Below, in pieces: positions 58,879 through 64,000 of a DNA stretch of 64,000 bases. The notes beneath the pieces are model-generated. The model searched no databases. It had not been told where the DNA came from and saw nothing but the letters and a program-made list of their open reading frames with translations. This DNA is from an uncultured Clostridia bacterium (GTDB lineage Bacteria; Bacillota; Clostridia; Oscillospirales; Ruminococcaceae), in assembly GCA_947627465.1 (NCBI GenBank), contig CANQWD010000011.1:1-64000 (forward strand), written 5' to 3'. The translations under genes were made by a program, and so were the position numbers. Positions within the stretch are counted from its first letter, which is position 1. The number at the start of each line of letters is the position of its first letter.

Positions 58879-60264
58879 ATGGTTCATAAATTTAAACAGT
58901 TGGGATATAATATTGTTATAGACAGCGACAGCAACGCCGTTCACGTAATGGACGACTGCGCTTTTGATTTGCTTGACAGCGTGTCGGCGGCTGTTTTCGA
59001 GGCAAACGGCGCGAATGTTCCAGCAAATTTGGCGGAGAATTTCCCCGAATACGCAAAAGAGGACATAGCCGAGGCTTACGGAGAATTATACAAATTGTAT
59101 AAAGACGAGCAGTTGTTTACCGAGGACGATTACGAAAAATATAGCGAAACCAAAATAAACAGCCCCGTCAAGTCAATGTGCCTAAACGTAGCGCACGACT
59201 GCAATCTGCGGTGCGAATACTGCTTCGCGCAAACGGGCGACTTCGGCGGCGAACGCTGTATAATGCCGCCCGAAATAGGCAGAAAAGCTATCGACTTCCT
59301 TATAGAAAAGTCCGCGAACCGCGAAAATATCGAGCTTGACTTCTTCGGCGGCGAACCGCTGATGGCTTGGGACACCGTCGTTGAAACGGTGAAATACGCG
59401 CGTTCGATTGAAAAGCAGCACGGCAAGAATTTCCGTTTCACGATAACGACAAACGGCGTTCTTCTGGACGATGAGAAAATAGACTACATTAACCGCGAAA
59501 TGGTGAATGTCGTGCTTTCCCTTGACGGTCGGCGCGAAACCACCGACAGAATACGCAAAACTTTGAACGGCAAGAGCGCTTACGACGTGATAGTTCCAAA
59601 ATTCCAAAAACTGGTGAAAAGCCGCACAAAAGCGGGAAAAACCGACTACTACGTCCGCGCGACGTTCACGAAATACAATCTCGACTTCACCGAGGACGTA
59701 TTACACATGCGCGATCTGGGCTTTGAGCAGCTTTCCGCCGAGCCTGTCGTTACCGATGAGAAAGAGCCGTTCGCAATCACAAGCGAGGACTTGCCGAGAA
59801 TTTACAGCGAGTACGACAAGCTTTGTGAAATTATGGCGAACCGCACGAAAGACAAATTCAACTTCTTCCATTTTATGGTGGATCTCGATCAGGGTCCCTG
59901 CGCTATCAAGCGCTTGCGCGGCTGCGGCTGCGGCAACGATTACGTAGCCGTCGACCCCCATGGAAACATTTTCCCGTGCCACCAGTTCGTGGGAATAGAA
60001 AAGTGGAAAATGGGCAACCTATTTGACGGAACGTTCAATAACGAGATCAAAAACTACTTTGCGGGAACGCATCTTTACTCGAAGCAAGGCTGCCGCGACT
60101 GTTGGGCGAAATTCTACTGCTCGGGCGGCTGCAACGCGAACTCGTTCATTTACGAGGGCGACTGCCGCAAACCGCACGCGCTTTCCTGCGAGCTTATGAG
60201 AAAGCGTCTGGAATGCGCGCTGGCGCTGGCGGTCGACAAGGCGGTAAAGTCACAAAACGAATAA
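58879..60264 (+). CDS. scfB: Radical SAM SCIFF maturase (thioether-forming, SPASM)
   Basis: 461 aa. N-terminal peptide-binding (RRE-like) region about 1-95; radical SAM cluster motif CNLRCEYC (Cys 108, 112, 115); FFGGEPLMAW as the GGE motif; SPASM region with CAIKRLRGCGCGNDY, PCHQF, CRDCWAKFYCSGGC and CRKPHALSC for two auxiliary Fe-S clusters. Forms sulfur-to-carbon links in the product of scfA. Ribosome site GAGGT before ATG 58879. Confidence 0.96.
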   Translation: MVHKFKQLGYNIVIDSDSNAVHVMDDCAFDLLDSVSAAVFEANGANVPANLAENFPEYAKEDIAEAYGELYKLYKDEQLFTEDDYEKYSETKINSPVKSMCLNVAHDCNLRCEYCFAQTGDFGGERCIMPPEIGRKAIDFLIEKSANRENIELDFFGGEPLMAWDTVVETVKYARSIEKQHGKNFRFTITTNGVLLDDEKIDYINREMVNVVLSLDGRRETTDRIRKTLNGKSAYDVIVPKFQKLVKSRTKAGKTDYYVRATFTKYNLDFTEDVLHMRDLGFEQLSAEPVVTDEKEPFAITSEDLPRIYSEYDKLCEIMANRTKDKFNFFHFMVDLDQGPCAIKRLRGCGCGNDYVAVDPHGNIFPCHQFVGIEKWKMGNLFDGTFNNEIKNYFAGTHLYSKQGCRDCWAKFYCSGGCNANSFIYEGDCRKPHALSCELMRKRLECALALAVDKAVKSQNE

Positions 60265-60395
60265 CAAATTATCGTTTTAGTTTAAATATTCATTCAAAAT
60301 TACTTCACCAATTTTACACAAATGAGCGTTATAATCAAATCATAAAAACAAAACAAATCAAATAATGTTACTGTTTCAGAAAGGATCGTTTTATT

Positions 60396-61706
60396 ATGAA
60401 TGATATGAATAATTTTGATATGCAGAATACTCCGTTACCGCAATATCCGAGCGTTCAGCCCTCTGCTCCTTCGGGCAAGCCGCCTAAAAACCGCAAGCCG
60501 CACACCACGGCAAAAGTCGCGGCTCTGCTGGCGGGAGTGCTGATAGTCGGCGGCGGAGCGGGCTTCGGCGGAACATATCTCGCAAACAGAACGCGCTCGA
60601 CGGCTGTGGTAAGTTCGCCGAACGCCACCTCAAAGCCCTCGGCGGACAACAGCGAGACGCACACAAGCGGCACTCCCACTCTCGATGAGATGCAAAAGGA
60701 CGTTACAGTGCCGCAGCACAATGTCACGAGCAATGTTGAATTTAAGACGGACGGAACTTATATGTACACCCGTGACCTTGTAAACGCGGTGCGCGACAGC
60801 GTTGTTTACATCGAGACATTTGTGGAGTACCGCGGTCAGAAACAGCAGTACGGCGCGGCAAGCGGCATTATAATCTCAAAGGACGGCTATATTGTCACGA
60901 ATAACCACGTTGTTGAGGACAGCTCGGAGTTTACTGTGAAAGTGAGCGACACCGACCCCGAAACGGGCATTGTAGAGCAGGAGACTTATGACGCGACGCT
61001 TATCGGTACAGACGCCGATACCGATCTTGCGGTCTTGAAAATTGAAGCGGAGGATCTTCTCGCGGCGAAACTCGGCGATTCGGACACGCTTCGTCTTGGC
61101 GACGACGTTATCGCGGTAGGAAACCCGCTCGGTTATGAAAGTTCGGTAACAAAGGGCATAATCTCGGGGCTTAACAGACAGGTATCGGACAGTCAGCGCG
61201 GACTTACCGCTATCCAGACCGATACACCGATAAACAGCGGAAACTCGGGCGGCGCTTTGTTCAACGCTTACGGAGAAGTGATCGGAGTTGTCAACGAAAA
61301 GCGCGTTGACAGCTACGCCGAGAGCCTTGGCTTTGCCATTACCATAAACGAAGCAAAGGACGTTATAAACGACCTTATCGATAAGGGTTACGTTTCGGGA
61401 CGCGCTATGCTCGGCATCACCTACCTTAAAATAGGCGAAACGGCGGCGGCTTACCGCGGCGAGACCGCGGGCTGGCAGGTAACAAAGATAGATGAGAATA
61501 TGGCGGTCGCGAACAGCGGCTTGGTGGTAGGTGACACGATCGTCAAGATCGACGGTAAATCCATATTTGAGGACGATATTATGAACGTGTTCAGCGAAAA
61601 GAAGCCCGGCGATACGGTCACTGTCACGGTTATCCGCACAAACCAGCTCGGTCACGACAAGGAAATGAACATCGACATCGAATTGTCCGAATATAAGGGC
61701 GAATGA
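60396..61706 (+). CDS. htrA: HtrA/DegP-type membrane-anchored serine protease with PDZ domain
   Basis: 436 aa. Pro-rich cytoplasmic start, membrane segment (about 45-68), Ser/Thr linker, trypsin-like domain with His in VTNNHVVED, Asp in DTDLAVLKI and Ser in NSGNSGGALFN, then a PDZ domain (about 330-430: GWQVTKIDENMAVANSGLVV, GDTIVKIDGKSI). Degrades misfolded exported proteins. Ribosome site GAAAGG before ATG 60396. Convergent with the V-ATPase genes. Confidence 0.95.
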   Translation: MNDMNNFDMQNTPLPQYPSVQPSAPSGKPPKNRKPHTTAKVAALLAGVLIVGGGAGFGGTYLANRTRSTAVVSSPNATSKPSADNSETHTSGTPTLDEMQKDVTVPQHNVTSNVEFKTDGTYMYTRDLVNAVRDSVVYIETFVEYRGQKQQYGAASGIIISKDGYIVTNNHVVEDSSEFTVKVSDTDPETGIVEQETYDATLIGTDADTDLAVLKIEAEDLLAAKLGDSDTLRLGDDVIAVGNPLGYESSVTKGIISGLNRQVSDSQRGLTAIQTDTPINSGNSGGALFNAYGEVIGVVNEKRVDSYAESLGFAITINEAKDVINDLIDKGYVSGRAMLGITYLKIGETAAAYRGETAGWQVTKIDENMAVANSGLVVGDTIVKIDGKSIFEDDIMNVFSEKKPGDTVTVTVIRTNQLGHDKEMNIDIELSEYKGE

Positions 61707-61744
61707 TAACATATCGGATTTTCCCAAAAATCTTAAATAGCAAG

Positions 61745-61778
61745 AACTCCCCGAAGCTCGAAAGCACGGGGAGTTTTA
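61745..61778 (+). terminator. Terminator 1 after htrA
   Basis: aactccccg/cggggagtt stem then TTAG. Confidence 0.75.
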
Positions 61779-61817
61779 GTTGTAGAAAAATCACTTAAAA
61801 AAGGCGCTTTAAAACGA

Positions 61818-61848
61818 CGTTCTCTCCCCCGCTTCGCGGGGGAGAGAA
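61818..61848. terminator. Perfect 14-bp hairpin
   Basis: gttctctcccccgc/gcgggggagagaac around ttc; no T run on the plus strand. Confidence 0.6.
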
Positions 61849-61860
61849 CAGATAACAATG

Positions 61861-61896
61861 ATCTCCCCGAAGCTCGTAGGCTCGGGGAGATTTTTT
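61861..61896 (+). terminator. Terminator 2 after htrA
   Basis: atctccccga/tcggggagat then TTTTTT. It shares ccccgaagctcg with terminator 1, so the two are duplicates. Its T run overlaps the minus-strand stop codon of the ATPase subunit D gene. Confidence 0.8.
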
Positions 61897-62512
61897 ATGA
61901 AATTGATTTTCTGCGCTTGATGACTTTTTGCCGTGAAAACTCCTCGCGTTCCTTTTCCTCAAGAGCGTTGGTGATAAAGTGAACCTGTTCTTTAAAGCGC
62001 GGTATCATAATGTTTTTAAGAGCGTTCGCGCGCTTTTGCGTTTTCTTTATCGCTACCGCCAAGCGGTATATGCTGTTTTCCACCTCGGCTAAGCGCACGG
62101 TTATCTCTTTCGCCTTATTAAAGCATACATACGCGTAATCGAAGCTGGAATTAGTCGCGCTCAGCGGATAAGCGGGGCGCTCGGCAGGCTCGATATCCGC
62201 GGCGAGTTTTGGAAGCTCCACGCCCATTACGCTGCGCGTTGAGAGCTTCAGCGAGTTTTCAAGCGGAATGGCTTTCGCAAGTTCGCTTACCACGCCGAGC
62301 GTTATATTGGCGTACTCGAGCGCCTTGTAAGCCTCGGCATAAGTGCCGTCAATGGTCGAACGCAATTCTTTTGCCTCGTCGGTCAGCGCCACCATTTCAC
62401 GCACTAAAATGTTGCGTTTTCTGTCCATAAGCTCGTAGCCCAACTGCGCCTGAGCCAATTGCCGCTTGGATTTTATTAAGTTGCCCTTTGTCGGGAAGAT
62501 CTGCTCCGCCAT
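61895..62512 (-). CDS. ntpD: V-type ATP synthase/ATPase subunit D
   Basis: 205 aa, the usual length. FPTKGNLIKSKRQLAQAQLG and ALEYANITLGVVSELAKAIP with long helices at both ends form the antiparallel coiled coil of the central stalk. It couples ATP turnover in A3B3 to rotation of the membrane ring. Encoded 25 nt after subunit B in the standard order B-D. Confidence 0.96.
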   Translation of the reverse strand: MAEQIFPTKGNLIKSKRQLAQAQLGYELMDRKRNILVREMVALTDEAKELRSTIDGTYAEAYKALEYANITLGVVSELAKAIPLENSLKLSTRSVMGVELPKLAADIEPAERPAYPLSATNSSFDYAYVCFNKAKEITVRLAEVENSIYRLAVAIKKTQKRANALKNIMIPRFKEQVHFITNALEEKEREEFSRQKVIKRRKSIS

Positions 62513-62537
62513 GACGCTTCACCGCCTTTCGTTAAAG

Positions 62538-63980
62538 TTAGCCCGCACTTTCGGTTTTGCCGCTGTCGCTGTCGCTTTGCGCGTTATCCAAAAAACGCGC
62601 CGCGCGCTCGGGGTCGTATTTCTCGTCGAGCAGCTTTTCATCGATACGGTCAAGCTCGTTTTTCGGAAGCGTGCAGAGAAGATCCCAGCCGAGGTCAAGC
62701 GTTTCGTCCATAGAACGGTTCTCATCAAAGCCTTGATTTAAGAAATTATCCTCAAACAGTCTGCCGAACCGCATATAAGCGCGGTCGGCGTCCGAAAGTT
62801 CTTCCTCGCCGATAACAGACGCGAGAGAACGCGCGTCCTGAACCTTTGCGTAAGCCGCGAAAAGCTGATTGGAAACGGCTTGGTGATCGGCTCTCGTGTA
62901 GCCCTCGCCGATACCGTCTTTCATCAAACGCGACAGCGACAGCAAAACGGACAGTCCCGGATAAACGCCGCGCTGATCAAGGTCGCGGTCGAAAACTATC
63001 TGTCCCTCGGTGATGTACGCAGTAAGGTCGGGGATTGGGTGTGTGATGTCGTCGTTCGGCATCGTGAGTATCGGAATCTGCGTAACCGAACCCGTACTGC
63101 CCTCAACAACGCCCGCTCTTTCATAAAGGGAAGCGAGGTTTGAATACAGATAGCCCGGATAGCCCTTACGTCCGGGAATTTCGCCCTTTGACGACGAAAA
63201 CTCACGGAGCGCCTCGGCGTAGCTCGTCATATCCGTCATGATTACCAGAATGTGCATATTCTTCTCAAACGCGAGATATTCCGCCGCCGTTAAAGCACAT
63301 AAAGGAGTGAGCAGACGTTCGATTATCGGGTCGCTTGAAAGGTTTAAGAACATACAAACGCGCTCCGAAGCGCCAGTTTCCTCAAAGGAACGGCGGAAGT
63401 AATTCGCCACGTCGTTCTGAACGCCCATTGCCGCGAAGACAATCGCAAAATCGCCGCTTCCCTCGCCCGTCAGCTTCGCCTGCTTAACTATCTGAACCGC
63501 CAATTTATTGTGCGAAAGTCCCGAACCGGAGAAGATAGGCAGCTTCTGTCCTCTGATAAGCGTCATAAGCGCGTCTATCGAGGAAATGCCCGTGTGAATG
63601 TAGTTTCTCGGGTACTGCCGCGCCACGGGGTTCAGCGCCTGACCGTTTACGTCGCCCATTTTTTCCGGAAAAACGGGTCCCAAGCCGTCGATAGGCTTGC
63701 CCGCGCCGTTGAACACTCGTCCGAGCATTTCGGGCGCAAGCGGTATTTCCAAAGGCTTTCCCGAAAAGATAGTGCGGGTGTTTTCAAGAGAAATGCCGTT
63801 TGTGCCCTCAAAAACCTGCAGGATAGCCTTGTCGCCCTCAAGCTCGACAACTCTGCCGATACGCTCCGTTCCGTCGTTCAGCCGCAGCCGCGCTATTTCG
63901 TCGTAAGCCACGCCCGAAACGCCCTCAAGCGCCACAAGAGGACCGTTTATGTCTTTCAGTCCAACATACTGTAAACTCAT
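62538..63980 (-). CDS. ntpB: V-type ATP synthase/ATPase subunit B
   Basis: 480 aa from ATG 63980 (GGAGGG upstream). Non-catalytic subunit of the A3B3 head: [43 protein letters not shown] (P-loop variant without the GKT), [20 protein letters not shown] and [21 protein letters not shown]-type complexes in Clostridia usually pump H+ or Na+. The upstream catalytic subunit A should lie beyond the right edge. Confidence 0.97.
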   Translation of the reverse strand: MSLQYVGLKDINGPLVALEGVSGVAYDEIARLRLNDGTERIGRVVELEGDKAILQVFEGTNGISLENTRTIFSGKPLEIPLAPEMLGRVFNGAGKPIDGLGPVFPEKMGDVNGQALNPVARQYPRNYIHTGISSIDALMTLIRGQKLPIFSGSGLSHNKLAVQIVKQAKLTGEGSGDFAIVFAAMGVQNDVANYFRRSFEETGASERVCMFLNLSSDPIIERLLTPLCALTAAEYLAFEKNMHILVIMTDMTSYAEALREFSSSKGEIPGRKGYPGYLYSNLASLYERAGVVEGSTGSVTQIPILTMPNDDITHPIPDLTAYITEGQIVFDRDLDQRGVYPGLSVLLSLSRLMKDGIGEGYTRADHQAVSNQLFAAYAKVQDARSLASVIGEEELSDADRAYMRFGRLFEDNFLNQGFDENRSMDETLDLGWDLLCTLPKNELDRIDEKLLDEKYDPERAARFLDNAQSDSDSGKTESAG

Positions 63981-64000
63981 AATTTGCCCTCCGCTCAAAC

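Overview
The window looks like a chromosome segment of a gut-type Clostridia bacterium, probably Oscillospiraceae/Ruminococcaceae-like. The grounds are a SCIFF ranthipeptide and its radical SAM maturase, a V-type ATPase operon, a Bce/Yxd-type peptide-sensing locus, an MsmX-type sugar ABC ATPase, a secreted GH26 mannanase, AGGAGG-type ribosome sites with frequent TTG/GTG starts, and TTGACA-17-TATAAT promoters. This placement rests on gene content only; there is no rRNA in the window.

Region 1-8150 is an accessory island ending at the 3' end of a tRNA-Leu(GAG) gene on the minus strand, where integrative elements commonly insert. It holds a doubly truncated type I restriction HsdR, an N-terminally truncated relaxase, a plasmid-type winged-helix replication protein, a phage-type cytosine-methylase-like protein, a predicted PBECR4-fold RNase, a coiled-coil DUF2726 nuclease-like protein and at least one unassigned structured RNA. 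The most interesting unit is 4661-5942: a consensus promoter, an RNA with two 53-nt tandem repeats separated by A-rich linkers, a terminator-like hairpin, then the PBECR4 gene. This is the layout of a type III (ToxIN-like) toxin-antitoxin locus, with a toxin family I do not know to be reported in that role.

Region 8250-19600 carries envelope and housekeeping genes: two unknown genes, a MoxR ATPase next to GC-rich inverted repeats, MsmX, a DUF4830 protein, a transglutaminase-like lipoprotein, a PHP phosphatase, a GH26 mannanase lipoprotein and a membrane EAL phosphodiesterase with a decayed GGDEF. Region 19760-27745 is one operon-like block: MBOAT, a membrane anchor resembling the N-terminal half of DHHW proteins, three DHHW lipoproteins (one lacking the predicted catalytic Ser), an FkbH-type HAD-IIIC protein and an acyl carrier protein. 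It resembles a Dlt system in which FkbH plus ACP replace DltA plus DltC, and may acylate an extracellular polymer.

Region 27790-43200 includes unknown membrane and lipoproteins, a zinc metallopeptidase, HPF with a structured leader, an EF-G-like GTPase whose G4 motif has decayed, a CCA enzyme, and a yxd-like locus (BceS kinase without a neighbouring regulator, BceAB behind a BceR-type box, an XRE regulator, a transglycosylase, two small membrane peptides, two YxeA proteins), then tRNA-Arg(ACG). Region 43200-50110 has regulators, a frameshifted DUF4258/YgiT pair, the ACT/DUF711 pair and a PHP phosphatase. It is rich in unexplained repeats: a two-copy ~158-bp MITE-like element with 16-bp terminal inverted repeats (40981, 45814), a 103-bp cruciform, and 44-bp tandem repeats related to the bceAB leader.

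Region 50120-64000 is mostly core: Lrp regulator/aminotransferase/IspE; YloU/FakA/RecG/RsmE; an acidic membrane protein; an XRE regulator; SCIFF and its maturase; an HtrA protease; and, convergent with these, V-ATPase subunits B and D with the operon continuing past the right edge.
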